From: Kiritimatiellota bacterium
GTDB taxonomy: Bacteria; Verrucomicrobiota; Lentisphaeria; Oligosphaerales; JAADHN01
DNA length: 64,000 nt
Direction: 5' to 3'
NCBI GenBank assembly: GCA_013151865.1
Contig: JAADHN010000138.1
Coordinates: forward strand, 84,246-148,245
Shown piece after piece: positions 32,381 through 42,185 of this stretch. Under the pieces are notes generated by a model that saw only the letters and a program-made list of their open reading frames with translations, was not told where the DNA came from and searched no databases. Numbering within the stretch: position 1 is the first letter of the stretch; every line of letters begins with the position of its first letter. A program made the position numbers and the translations under genes.

Positions 32381-34714
32381 ATGGAATACGTACGAGGCAT
32401 GGCGAGCTTTGTGCTGGCTGCAGTCCTGTGGGGGGGGCTTCTAGCGGCGATGCCGAGCCGGGGCGGCCACGAGGCCGCCCGGGCCGAATGGATGACCGGC
32501 TATCTGAAAGTTGAGGAGGCCGGTCGGGCCGAGCAGAACGGGCAAGCCGTGGTGGCCCTGGATCTCTACCGCCAGGCACTCAAAGTGTTCCAAGACGTGA
32601 AACGCAAGTACCCGAATTGGAACCCTGCCCTGATCAGTTACCGACTCAGCTTTTGTCAGGCCCGCATCGAGCGATTGGGCAGCCAGGTGGCCACCGCCCC
32701 CGAAAACCTCTCGAAGCCGGACCTCGTCATGCGCGTGAAACAGCTCGGTGAGCAGTTGGACGGCCTCCGCAAACAAGTTGCCGAACTCCAAACCAAGTTC
32801 GATGCCGCCACCCGCAAGGCACAAGAATTCGCGGATAAGGCCGCCGCGTTCGACAAGCTGAAGAAGGAATCCGAGAAAACTCGCAAAGAACGCGACGAAC
32901 TTCGCACTAAACTCGAGACGGTTCAGAAGGAACTTACCGACCTCCAGGAGAAGGTCAATGGCTTCAAAAAAGCCGCTGCAACCGGAAGCGCTGAAGCTAA
33001 AAAAGCCCAGAAAGCAGCCGCACGGATCCAACAGGAACGAGACACGCTGGCAACGGAACTCGCCCAATTGAAAAAAGAACGTTCGGAGGTTGCGGATAAA
33101 GCGAAAACGCTCGAGAAAAAAAGCGACCGACTCGAGCGTCGGCTTGTCGCCGCCGAACGGGACCTCGAAAAAAAGAGTGCGGCGCTCCAGACTGCGCTTC
33201 GAGACCTCGACAAGACCCGAGACGATCTCGCCAAACTCCAGAAGAGCTTCGATTCGTTGAACCGGACCTACCTTGATTACCGCACTCGCACGGAAAAAAA
33301 TATCGCAGAGCTTGAACGAGACCGGGATGAACTCGTCCAACTGCGTCCATTGCGGAAGGAACTCGAGAGCAAGGTTCGGGAAGCGGCCCGACTGCAAGTG
33401 CAACTGCAAAAGACTCAGGAGGAATTGCGGCAGAAGACGGAACTGGTCAAGTCGCTGGACCAACAGAACAAGGAACTGTCCGACCGCTTGAAGGATGCGA
33501 CCGGGGCCAAGACGCGAAACGCGGCGGAACTGACCACGCTGCGAGACCAGGTCGACAACCTCCGGCTCCAGTTGGCCAAGGCCAACCAGGCCCTGGCCGA
33601 CAAAACCATGGAAGTCGTCCGGCTTCAGGACCAAGTGGCTGCTCTGCAGGCCGCCGCGGCCAAGAATGCCGAGAGAATCAAAGCCCTCGTGAAAGATCGC
33701 GACAGCTCTCGCGGGAGCGCGACCGCGGCGCGGGAGCAGATCCAGGCGTTGACTGCTCAAATCGAGGCACTGCGCAAGGAAGTTGCCGACCTGAAAGCAG
33801 CCGGTGCCAGGGATGCCAAGAAAGTCCAGTCACTGGAACAGCAGCTCGCCGTTTCTCGACAGGCCGCCACCGACGCCGGGGCGCGGGTGCAGGCGCTGAC
33901 CGCCGAACTCGCGGCGAAGACCAAAAAAGTCGCGGCGCTCGCGGCGCTGGTGGAGCGGACTCGCGCCAAGGATATTGACGCTCTCGAGAAACAGATTCTG
34001 CAGCGCACTGCCGCTCTGAAAGAAGCCAACACGCGCGTGACCCGCCTTGAGCAGGCCTTACGCGCAAAAGAAGAAATCGAGGCCCGGCGTGTGGCGGCCG
34101 AAAAGAAACAGCGCGAGCAGGAAAAGGCCGAGCGACTCAAGGCACGGCAAAAGATCGAGAAGATCCACTCCCTGCTCGAAGCCGTGGCCAAGGCCGAAAA
34201 AAGCCGGAGCATCGAGCAGGCGATCTGGAACTGCCGGAAAGTCCTGGAACTCGACCCGGAGAACACCACCGCCCTCACTCGCCTCGGCATCCTGCTGGTC
34301 CGACGGGGCGAAGACGCCGAGGGAGAAAAAGTCCTCTCCCGGGCTTTCAAGAAAGACCCCGACAACGTTCAGGTTCTGCTGCATCTGGGCGCCGCACTCG
34401 TGCGGGAACAGAAAATCGACGCGGCCATCGCCGCCCTGTCCAGGGCCGTGATGCTGGACCCCAAAAATGCGGACGCACACAAAACGCTCGCGGTCGCTCT
34501 CAGTTCCCTCGGATGGAACAATGCGGCGGAAACGGAACTGCGGCGGGCGTTCAAGGCCCGGGAAGATGCCCAGACTGCGTACAATCTCGCCGTGCTGCTC
34601 GCCACTCAGGATTCGCCCCGGTACGAGGAAGCCGCCCAGTGGTACGCCAAGGCTAAGGCGTTGGGGGCCAAACCGGACAAGGGGCTGGAAGAAGTCCTGC
34701 GCCAAAAAGAATGA
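32381..34714 (+). CDS. Secreted long coiled-coil protein with C-terminal TPR repeats (paralogue 1)
   Basis: MEYVRGMASFVLAAVLWGGLLAAMPSRGG signal; WMTGYLKVEEAGRAEQNGQAVVALDLYRQALKVFQDVKRKYPNWNPALISYRLSFCQARIERL; ~450-aa heptad-rich region; C-terminal TPRs. RBS-like aggagg upstream. Confidence 0.9.
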   Translation: MEYVRGMASFVLAAVLWGGLLAAMPSRGGHEAARAEWMTGYLKVEEAGRAEQNGQAVVALDLYRQALKVFQDVKRKYPNWNPALISYRLSFCQARIERLGSQVATAPENLSKPDLVMRVKQLGEQLDGLRKQVAELQTKFDAATRKAQEFADKAAAFDKLKKESEKTRKERDELRTKLETVQKELTDLQEKVNGFKKAAATGSAEAKKAQKAAARIQQERDTLATELAQLKKERSEVADKAKTLEKKSDRLERRLVAAERDLEKKSAALQTALRDLDKTRDDLAKLQKSFDSLNRTYLDYRTRTEKNIAELERDRDELVQLRPLRKELESKVREAARLQVQLQKTQEELRQKTELVKSLDQQNKELSDRLKDATGAKTRNAAELTTLRDQVDNLRLQLAKANQALADKTMEVVRLQDQVAALQAAAAKNAERIKALVKDRDSSRGSATAAREQIQALTAQIEALRKEVADLKAAGARDAKKVQSLEQQLAVSRQAATDAGARVQALTAELAAKTKKVAALAALVERTRAKDIDALEKQILQRTAALKEANTRVTRLEQALRAKEEIEARRVAAEKKQREQEKAERLKARQKIEKIHSLLEAVAKAEKSRSIEQAIWNCRKVLELDPENTTALTRLGILLVRRGEDAEGEKVLSRAFKKDPDNVQVLLHLGAALVREQKIDAAIAALSRAVMLDPKNADAHKTLAVALSSLGWNNAAETELRRAFKAREDAQTAYNLAVLLATQDSPRYEEAAQWYAKAKALGAKPDKGLEEVLRQKE

Positions 34715-34847
34715 CGCGCCGTCGAGCGCGCGACAGCGGCGGGCGGCACGGAAAAGAGAACCGGCATGCCCCCTGTCGGCGCACTGAACCGACAGTGACC
34801 GTCCCGACTCCGCACTCGGGGTCGGATCAGCCTGTGCGGTGGGCCGT

Positions 34848-35128
34848 CTGACCTGAACTTTTCATGAAGCCGACAGTATTGTATCGATACACACTGGACG
34901 GAGAACGGTTGCGGACGATGCTGCGACAGTACTCGATTCCCGGCGCTTGCGTCGAAAGGACGGCAATGCGCTTCACCCGCCGGGCGCGCCGCCTGCCTGT
35001 CGGGCCGTAGCCTTGGCGAAGGCCGGCACTGCATCTGATTTCGCGGCGCAAGTTGGAGCGGTCACCACACCGGCGTCTTTCCGCGAAACCATATGCGGCA
35101 CAGACCACGCGTGAATAGTTCAGGCTAA
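34848..35128 (-). repeat. MITE-like repeat A, copy 2, inverted relative to copy 1
   Basis: Reverse complement shares gcctgtcgggccgtagccttggcgaagg, ggcaatgcg, gcgcttgcgtcg, gtttcgcgg, caccggcgtctt tracts with 3975-4330. TIRs (ctg)acctgaac/gttcaggctaa. Lacks a ~65-bp segment present in copy 1. Confidence 0.82.
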
Positions 35129-35266
35129 CGTCAATTCCGTGTTCTGCCTGAACGCATCTTCCCTGAACGTCGTCCGTGCGTCGGCGGACGCCGCCTGTCC
35201 CAAGTCGAGGCGGGGCCGGCTCGCGGACCGTTCAGCCGGACCGGTTTCGAGGGAGTGTATGCGGTC

Positions 35267-38200
35267 ATGAACCGATCTCACCGCCGGTATCCACCACGCC
35301 TCGGCCCCCGGGGCCTCCCGGTCCTCTTCCTCATACTGTTTTCTCTGCCGGCGTCTCTCCGCCTCGCGGCCGACGAAGCCGACGACGCCCGTCGCGTTTG
35401 GCTTACCGGCTACGTCAAGCTCGAAGAAGCCGGCAAGGCGGAGAGCGACCGAAACTACACGCTCGCCATCGATCTCTACCGGGGCGCCCGGGAAGTCTTT
35501 GCCAAGGTTCGGACGCGCTATCCCGCCTGGAACCCCGCTCTGCTCGATTACCGCATCAACTATTGTGCCGCCCGTGTACGCCGCCTCGAGGCCGCATTGG
35601 CCGCGAACCGGAACACCTTGAACCGGGACCAATTGCTGCAACTCACCCGAAAACTGCAGGAGAGACTCAAGACCCTCACCGTGCGGGACCTGGAACTCAA
35701 GAAAAAGCTTGAACTGACCTCGGAAGCCCTGGACCGGGCCCGGGCCGAGGCGGCCCGCGGCGCCGCTGCCAGTGAAGCCGCGTCCAAAGTGGTGGCGGAA
35801 CGCGATAATCTGAGACAACTTTTGCAGGCGGCCGAAAAAAAAGCCGATGACTTGGCCGCCCGTCTGCAACAGGCCGCCCGGAACGCGGGACTGAGAAAAA
35901 AGATCCGGGAACTGCAGCAGGAACGGGACCTGGCCGTTGCCGCCCGAAAACAGTTGAGCGACGCCCTCGCCGAGCAGCAGAAAAAACAAGCGAAAACGGA
36001 GACCCGGTTGAATACGCTCAGCGCCCGGTATACGCAACTCCTCACCGAGAGTCGGGCGCGACGGAAAGAACTCGCCGACGCCAAGGCCCTCGCCGCCGAG
36101 AATCGAACGTTAACGGCTCAACTCACCGGGGCCCTTGCCGAGATCGAACGCCTGAAGACGGACGCAAACACCGCCCGGGCCCGCCTGGAAGCCACCGAGG
36201 CAGAGCGTGCGGCCCTTCAGAAGAAGCTCGATGAAATCGGGAGACTCCGCGCCCAGCTGGCAGCAACCGAGAAGGCTCGGGCAGAACTGAAGGAACGCGT
36301 GGCGGAACTGGAGGCAGGGGCCCGAGACGCGAACGGAAAATTCGCCGACATCCGACGCGAAAACGCCCGCTTGGCAGAGATGACCAATGACTTGCAGGCG
36401 CGCATCGACGAATACAAGAAGAAACAGCTCAAAACCAAAGAGGAGGTCGCCGCGGTACGTGCCGGTCTGGAAACCCGGCTCGCGGCAGCAGTGGCCCGAA
36501 GCGAAGTACTCGAAGCCGAACGCCGCCAATTGAGTGCCCAACTCGCCGACGCTCGAACTTCCCTCGTCCAACTGCGCGACGCCGTCACGAAAAAGTCGAA
36601 ATCGGCGCCGGTTGCTCAAACTCCTTCCCAAGAGCCCCCACTTACCCAATCCGATATCGAGACCCGACTCACCACCATGTCTCGAGAACTGAAAACCGCA
36701 CGCCGCGATCTCGGACTCGCCCGAAAAAACCTGGCCGAATCCGCCGCACGCCGGGCAGAACTCGAACGGGAAATCCGAAAACAGGCCGACCAACTCAAGA
36801 CCCGGCAGCAGACGATCTCCGATCTTCAACGTGATTTAACGGAACAGAAGCAGAAAACCCTCGACCTCGCAACGGCGACCGACGCCGCCAGGAACCAGAA
36901 CCGGAAACTGACGGACCGGGTCACAGCCCTGCAAACCGAAAACCGGAAAATCGCCGACGAACTCGCACGCGAGCGCACGCAGCGTGCCGCGGATAACGCC
37001 CGGCTCCAAAGCGCGACAAAGCGCATCGAGGAACTGACGCCCCTGGTGACAGCCGTTACCGACCACAAGCGCCGACTCGAAGAGCAGAATGCGCAGATCG
37101 CTGCATTGCGGAAGCAACTCGCGGACCGGGAAGCCCAAGTCAAGGCACTCGAAGCACGTCTCGCCGACAGCGACCGACGGAGCGCCGTCCAGACAGCCAC
37201 GGTCGAACAGCTCCGCGCCGAGGCGGCAGGGCTCCGGGCAAAACTGGCCGGGGCCGAGCGACTTGGGCGCCGCCATACAGAACGCTTGTTGAAAAAACAG
37301 CTTGATGATGTCAGCAAACAACTGGATGAAAGCCGAAAAAAGAACCATGACCTGAACGAGCGTTGCCGAACCCAGCTCGCTCTGCTGCAGAAAAACGAAA
37401 AATCCGCCCGCGCCCTCGAAAAAGCTCGAGAAAACGCCGAAAAAGAGCTGGCCCTCAAGACCGCCGAATTGGCCACAGTTCGGGACCGATTGAAACGGCT
37501 CGAAGAAGACGCGCACGTAGTGGACGGACTGAAAAGCAGTCTTGATGACGCCGACGCCGACCTGACCCAGACCCGCCGGAAGCTTGATGCTGCACTCGCG
37601 AACCTCGAGCACCTTCGGCAACTCCAGACCGACACGGCCCGGCAGCTCGAGGACAGCAAGAAGACCGTGCACCAATTGGAGCAAGCCCTTGTGGACGAAC
37701 GAGACCGGCGGATTACCGGAAACGACGCTCTGATGGAACAAGTCCGACAGCTTACCGACCAATTGGACACCGAACGCGCCCGGGTGTCCGCGCTGCAGCT
37801 CGCCCTGCAGCAGCGGGACCGAAAAGAAAGGGCCGCCTTCACTCCCGAACACCACGGCCCCTCGACCGATGCGGAACGGAACACGCGCCGGCGCGACGAA
37901 CGTTTTCTGGTGCGGGGGTATCTCCGCCAGGCGCTCGAGGCGGAACAAAAGAACCGAAACGAAGCCGCGGTCTGGAATTACCGAAAAGTCCTCGAATACG
38001 ATCCCGGCAACCGTCAGGCCCTGAAACGACTGGGACTCCTTGCGGCACAACACGGGGACGACGCCGAGACCATCCGTTGCCTCACTCGGGCCTTTTATGC
38101 CGACCCGGACGACGGCGACACGCTGCTGGCCCTCGGGTACGCTCTGGTGCGCGAACAAAAGGCCGATATGGCCGTCTCCATGCTGGCCCGGGCTGCGGCC

Positions 38201-38473
38201 CTGTATCCGGACAACGCCGCCATCCAGCGGAGTCTCGGCGTGGCCTACAGCAGCCTCGGGTGGTCCGATGCCGCGGAGGCCCAGTTTCGGCGTGCTCTCA
38301 GACTGAATAAGAAAGATGGCGAGGCAGCCTTCAATCTCGCCGTACTCCTGGCCACACGCCGTCCCAACGAACTCACCGAAGCGCGCAAATGGTACACCAC
38401 GGCGAAGGAACTTGGAGCACAAGCCGATCCCGGTCTCGACGCCCTTTTTGCGGCCCGGCCGACCAACCCCTGA
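35267..38473 (+). CDS. Secreted long coiled-coil protein with C-terminal TPR repeats (paralogue 2)
   Basis: MNRSHRRYPPRLGPRGLPVLFLILFSLPASLRLAADEADD; VWLTGYVKLEEAGKAESDRNYTLAIDLYRGAREVFAKVRTRYPAWNPALLDYRINYCAARVRRLEA aligns with paralogue 1; ~800-aa coiled coil; TPR C-terminus. Confidence 0.9.
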   Translation: MNRSHRRYPPRLGPRGLPVLFLILFSLPASLRLAADEADDARRVWLTGYVKLEEAGKAESDRNYTLAIDLYRGAREVFAKVRTRYPAWNPALLDYRINYCAARVRRLEAALAANRNTLNRDQLLQLTRKLQERLKTLTVRDLELKKKLELTSEALDRARAEAARGAAASEAASKVVAERDNLRQLLQAAEKKADDLAARLQQAARNAGLRKKIRELQQERDLAVAARKQLSDALAEQQKKQAKTETRLNTLSARYTQLLTESRARRKELADAKALAAENRTLTAQLTGALAEIERLKTDANTARARLEATEAERAALQKKLDEIGRLRAQLAATEKARAELKERVAELEAGARDANGKFADIRRENARLAEMTNDLQARIDEYKKKQLKTKEEVAAVRAGLETRLAAAVARSEVLEAERRQLSAQLADARTSLVQLRDAVTKKSKSAPVAQTPSQEPPLTQSDIETRLTTMSRELKTARRDLGLARKNLAESAARRAELEREIRKQADQLKTRQQTISDLQRDLTEQKQKTLDLATATDAARNQNRKLTDRVTALQTENRKIADELARERTQRAADNARLQSATKRIEELTPLVTAVTDHKRRLEEQNAQIAALRKQLADREAQVKALEARLADSDRRSAVQTATVEQLRAEAAGLRAKLAGAERLGRRHTERLLKKQLDDVSKQLDESRKKNHDLNERCRTQLALLQKNEKSARALEKARENAEKELALKTAELATVRDRLKRLEEDAHVVDGLKSSLDDADADLTQTRRKLDAALANLEHLRQLQTDTARQLEDSKKTVHQLEQALVDERDRRITGNDALMEQVRQLTDQLDTERARVSALQLALQQRDRKERAAFTPEHHGPSTDAERNTRRRDERFLVRGYLRQALEAEQKNRNEAAVWNYRKVLEYDPGNRQALKRLGLLAAQHGDDAETIRCLTRAFYADPDDGDTLLALGYALVREQKADMAVSMLARAAALYPDNAAIQRSLGVAYSSLGWSDAAEAQFRRALRLNKKDGEAAFNLAVLLATRRPNELTEARKWYTTAKELGAQADPGLDALFAARPTNP

Positions 38474-38560
38474 TCCCACTTTGCCAAATGCCAAAAGGCA
38501 AAGGCCCGGCTCCCGGCGACGTGTCGGCGGGGCCGTAATCACAGGGAGGAGGAGAAGAAG

Positions 38561-41500
38561 ATGAATGCAGTGTGGTCCCGGCCGGATCCGGATTGCCTGC
38601 GGATGGCTCTGGCACTGCTCGGGGCCGTGGCGGGGGTGGTCGGCGTCCGGGCCGATTACGCCGGTGAAGTCGCCAGCCATGTCCAGTCTGTGGGCATCTA
38701 CAAAGGATACACCCACAGCCCCGGCGCAAGCACCCCCACCGTGCAGGTCGAGGCCGACGTCGAGATCGAAACCGATGTCACGGTAAACTCGATCATCGTT
38801 CAACCGCCCCCGCCCGCAGCAGCGTTCCTCCTCGAACAGGAGCGGCGGAGAGGCCCCGTCCGCCAGGGAAGAACGGCCTGGGGCTGGGAACGGCACGGGA
38901 CCGCGGCCCTCGATGCCTTGCCCGACGGGGATTACACCGTGACCTTCACTTTCACCGACGGTTCGAGCGGTGCCGTAAGCGTGCCGTTCAGCCGCGAGAA
39001 CGGCACTCCACTCCAGTTTCCCGACCAAGTGCCGAGCTTGAACGGCGCCACTGCGGAAAAACTGATTGTCGGCGGACCGGACGTGACTTTCTCATGGATT
39101 GCGTGCACCGACCCCAAAGCCACCGGTGTCCATTTCGGGATCGATACCGACTTCGGGATCCTGGAGACCGACCCGGAAATCCTGCGTTCGCTGCAAGAGG
39201 ACACAGAGGCCCTGCACCGGTTCGACCCGTCGCCGGACTTGCCGGCCGGCGTGTTCGATGCCGCATTGGCCTTTGCCGACTTTCGGGCCGGAGAGACCGC
39301 CGAAGGCATCGGATTCAAAGTGGCCAAGTACCGTGAACAGGTCTACTGGCTCGTGGTGAGTCAGCCGGACGCCGATCTCCAGCAGAATCTCTTGGGAGTG
39401 AACCTGTTCCTGGGAGCAGGGACCGCGAGACGCAGCGATGCGCTGGACTTCCACGCCCAAATCCGGACCAGCGCGCAGGTCGAAACCGTGGCCATGAGAG
39501 TCCCCAACTACCGGGCGGACGAAAACGAACTCCGGGGCTGGCAATGGACGACCGAGGCGGACGGTTCCAAAACCTGGACTTTCGACCGCACCTTCGCCTC
39601 GCTCCAAGATTTCCTCGACCAAAGCGGGTTTGGACCCTACGGCGTTTATGTCCAATGGAGTGACGGGTACAGCGCAGTGTCGCGCCTGACACATGTCTAT
39701 TTCTCTGCTGCCGATGAATCCGGCGCGCCACTCGAGATTCCGCAGCAGACCCCGAACTTCCTCGCACCGGACCCGGGGGCCTTTCTGCCTTCGCCCGTCA
39801 TGTTTCAATGGGATGCGTGGGACCCGACGGACCCGACTTATTCGAGCGACCTCGCCGGCATCCGCCTCACCGTGGGCCCGACTCTCGATCCGCAAGGCTC
39901 GGTCGATCAGTTCCTCGACAAGACGGCGTGCGTTTACGGCCCGCAGACTTTCTCGAACGGCAACTACCGTGCCGCCCTCTATTTCGCCCAGGAGCGCCAA
40001 AGCGTCACCGGCGATGGCATCCCGTTTTTCGGCGCCGCCTTTCGCACCGCCACTCGCGATTTCTCCGTGGGCCAAACCGGTCGGCTTCAGGTCCACATCG
40101 AACCCGCCGCGAGTCACGCCCTGGGCGTCGGATGGAGTATCGACAACGGTGTGTCCTGGCATGCCCCCGATGCCACAGTGTCCCTGCCGCCGGGGGATTA
40201 TAATGTCGTTTTCAACGGCCCCAACTGGAACCTGCGGCCCCCGGCCGATCTACCCGTAACGGTAACGGCCGACACACTTACCGAGCAGACTGCGACATAC
40301 GAAAAAACGGTCCGAACACTCAACTTGGCGCTGCTGGTCGAAAATGATCGGAACACCGTGGACTTTTGGGCGGAAACGGCCCCGGACGTCGTCGCCGTCC
40401 GCCTGCAGACTGCCAACGGCAAGATCGTCGACTTGGCCCCGGACAACGGCGGACAACGAACCGAAACCGTCGATTGGAGGTATGCCGGCAAAAACTTGAC
40501 CGATTTCTCCGAGTACGGCGACGGCCTTTGGACAGTCTTTTTCACCATCGCAGACCAGTCGGAGCACGCGGTCAACGTCCTCTTCGCACACGCCGACGGC
40601 CCCTCCCTCCAGCTTGCTGCCCGGGCGCCGCAGCTCTCGCAGCCCGCAACGGCTCACGGCCGCGCGAGAATGATGGGACCGGATCTCACATTTCAATGGA
40701 CCCCGTATACCGGTGCGGATGCCAATATGGTCCACATCGAAATCGACAGTCGCGGCAGGAACAACTTCGAGCAGGACCGTTGGACCGAACTCGAGCGAAA
40801 GTTCGAGGCGGAAATCGGGGCCGGCGCGGGGGCGGACCCGGGCGCATGCACGTTCCTCGGTGTCCCGGGGGGGGTGTACTGGGCCGGGTTCTATTTCGGC
40901 GACGGCGAGAAAGACGTCACCCCGGAATTGATCGAAACCTTTGTCGCCAAAGGCCGGGGCAGCATCTTCGAGATCTTGGTCGTCGAACCGGTCGAGCCGC
41001 TGCAAGACGTCCTGGCGGAAGTTCGAATCCGGCGGTTAAAGCTTACTTCCGTGAACGGCTCCGAGTCGGGACTCTTCCGGGCCGAGGTCGCCCCCGCAGT
41101 CGGCGCCAACATCGCCGCCCTGCAACTCCGCCCGCCGGAACCGGCCGACGAATGGCTCGCGCTCGACTGGAACGGACAGAGCGGAACATGGAACGCGCAA
41201 GTGACAGGAACGGCCGCCGACGTGGCGCAACGCTTCCCCGGAGGCTTTTACGACCTCGAAGTCCGCTACAACGACGGCCGCAGCCTGGTTTGCCGCACTC
41301 TGGGCGTGGAGGCCGTCCGGGACGACCTTGCCGACCTGCCGGACGTCGCCCAAACGCCGGAGTTGACCGCCCCGGTCGGGCAGACGACCGCCCCGGTCGA
41401 TTTTGCTTGGGCGCCCTGCACGGATCCGGTCGTCACGGGGATCGTGTTCCGGGTCCGGACCACGGGCGAAACCGAGTGGCAGGGGGAACGGGCCTTGACG

Positions 41501-42130
41501 GCAACGTCCGTGGGGACCTCCGGAATGCCCCTGGCGCCGTCCGCTTATGTGGGTCGCCTGGTTTTCCTGAACCAACATGCATACAATGTCTCCCGCGGCA
41601 TCGCTGCGGACGTGGCCTTCGGCCGAGCCGTGGACTTCCCGTTCACGGTTGCCGGTGCGGTGTCAACTCTCGACGCCGAATTCGAATTGCGCCCGGGCTG
41701 GAACCTCATTTCGCTCCCGCTGAGCCCCTATCCCGAAACAGACCCGGAGGTGATCTTCGCGGGCGTCAAGCAAGGCCCTGTTTGGACATGGAACGCCCAA
41801 CTCCAGACGTTCGAAATCGCCACCGTGCTCGAAGGAAAGCGCGGCTACTGGATCTGCGGCCCGGGGACACGTGCCGCGCACGTCGCCGTATCCGGCACCG
41901 TCCTGCCGGATGGGATCGTCCGTCTGGCCCACGCCTGGAACCTCGTGGGGGCCATACTCGGGGCCGGAGCGCAAGTTGACGTTCCGCCGGGACGCTCCAC
42001 CTGGGGTTGGGACGGGCGGCAGTACCGGCCTGCAAACGTTCTGGACTACGCCAAAGGATACTGGATGTATTGCCCCATCCCCGGCGGCGAAGACGTGAAC
42101 CTGGGCGACCGCCGGTCCACCCATCCCTGA
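38561..42130 (+). CDS. Giant (1189 aa) secreted protein with repeated beta-rich domains and C-terminal tandem GWNLISLP-type modules
   Basis: Strong RBS gggaggaggag; repeated motifs TFSWIACTDPKATGVHFGIDTD, MFQWDAWDPTDPTYSSDLAGIRLTVG, TFQWTPYTGADANMVHIEIDS, DFAWAPCTDPVVTGIVFRVRTT; C-term LRPGWNLISLPLSPYPETDPE...LAHAWNLVGAILG. Confidence 0.85.
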   Translation: MNAVWSRPDPDCLRMALALLGAVAGVVGVRADYAGEVASHVQSVGIYKGYTHSPGASTPTVQVEADVEIETDVTVNSIIVQPPPPAAAFLLEQERRRGPVRQGRTAWGWERHGTAALDALPDGDYTVTFTFTDGSSGAVSVPFSRENGTPLQFPDQVPSLNGATAEKLIVGGPDVTFSWIACTDPKATGVHFGIDTDFGILETDPEILRSLQEDTEALHRFDPSPDLPAGVFDAALAFADFRAGETAEGIGFKVAKYREQVYWLVVSQPDADLQQNLLGVNLFLGAGTARRSDALDFHAQIRTSAQVETVAMRVPNYRADENELRGWQWTTEADGSKTWTFDRTFASLQDFLDQSGFGPYGVYVQWSDGYSAVSRLTHVYFSAADESGAPLEIPQQTPNFLAPDPGAFLPSPVMFQWDAWDPTDPTYSSDLAGIRLTVGPTLDPQGSVDQFLDKTACVYGPQTFSNGNYRAALYFAQERQSVTGDGIPFFGAAFRTATRDFSVGQTGRLQVHIEPAASHALGVGWSIDNGVSWHAPDATVSLPPGDYNVVFNGPNWNLRPPADLPVTVTADTLTEQTATYEKTVRTLNLALLVENDRNTVDFWAETAPDVVAVRLQTANGKIVDLAPDNGGQRTETVDWRYAGKNLTDFSEYGDGLWTVFFTIADQSEHAVNVLFAHADGPSLQLAARAPQLSQPATAHGRARMMGPDLTFQWTPYTGADANMVHIEIDSRGRNNFEQDRWTELERKFEAEIGAGAGADPGACTFLGVPGGVYWAGFYFGDGEKDVTPELIETFVAKGRGSIFEILVVEPVEPLQDVLAEVRIRRLKLTSVNGSESGLFRAEVAPAVGANIAALQLRPPEPADEWLALDWNGQSGTWNAQVTGTAADVAQRFPGGFYDLEVRYNDGRSLVCRTLGVEAVRDDLADLPDVAQTPELTAPVGQTTAPVDFAWAPCTDPVVTGIVFRVRTTGETEWQGERALTATSVGTSGMPLAPSAYVGRLVFLNQHAYNVSRGIAADVAFGRAVDFPFTVAGAVSTLDAEFELRPGWNLISLPLSPYPETDPEVIFAGVKQGPVWTWNAQLQTFEIATVLEGKRGYWICGPGTRAAHVAVSGTVLPDGIVRLAHAWNLVGAILGAGAQVDVPPGRSTWGWDGRQYRPANVLDYAKGYWMYCPIPGGEDVNLGDRRSTHP

Positions 42131-42185
42131 GCCCATTCAGCCTCCCGTCGCAAACCGGTCGTGCGTCCCGAAACAGGCGCATCCC

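Noticed and set aside
36836-39028. 730-aa minus-strand ORF antisense to the second coiled-coil gene and the start of the giant secreted protein
   Set aside because: Antisense to two well-supported plus-strand genes; low-complexity translation, no domain.
40366-41979. 537-aa plus-strand ORF in an alternate frame of the 1189-aa secreted protein
   Set aside because: Arg/Gly/Pro-rich out-of-frame translation nested in a better-supported ORF.
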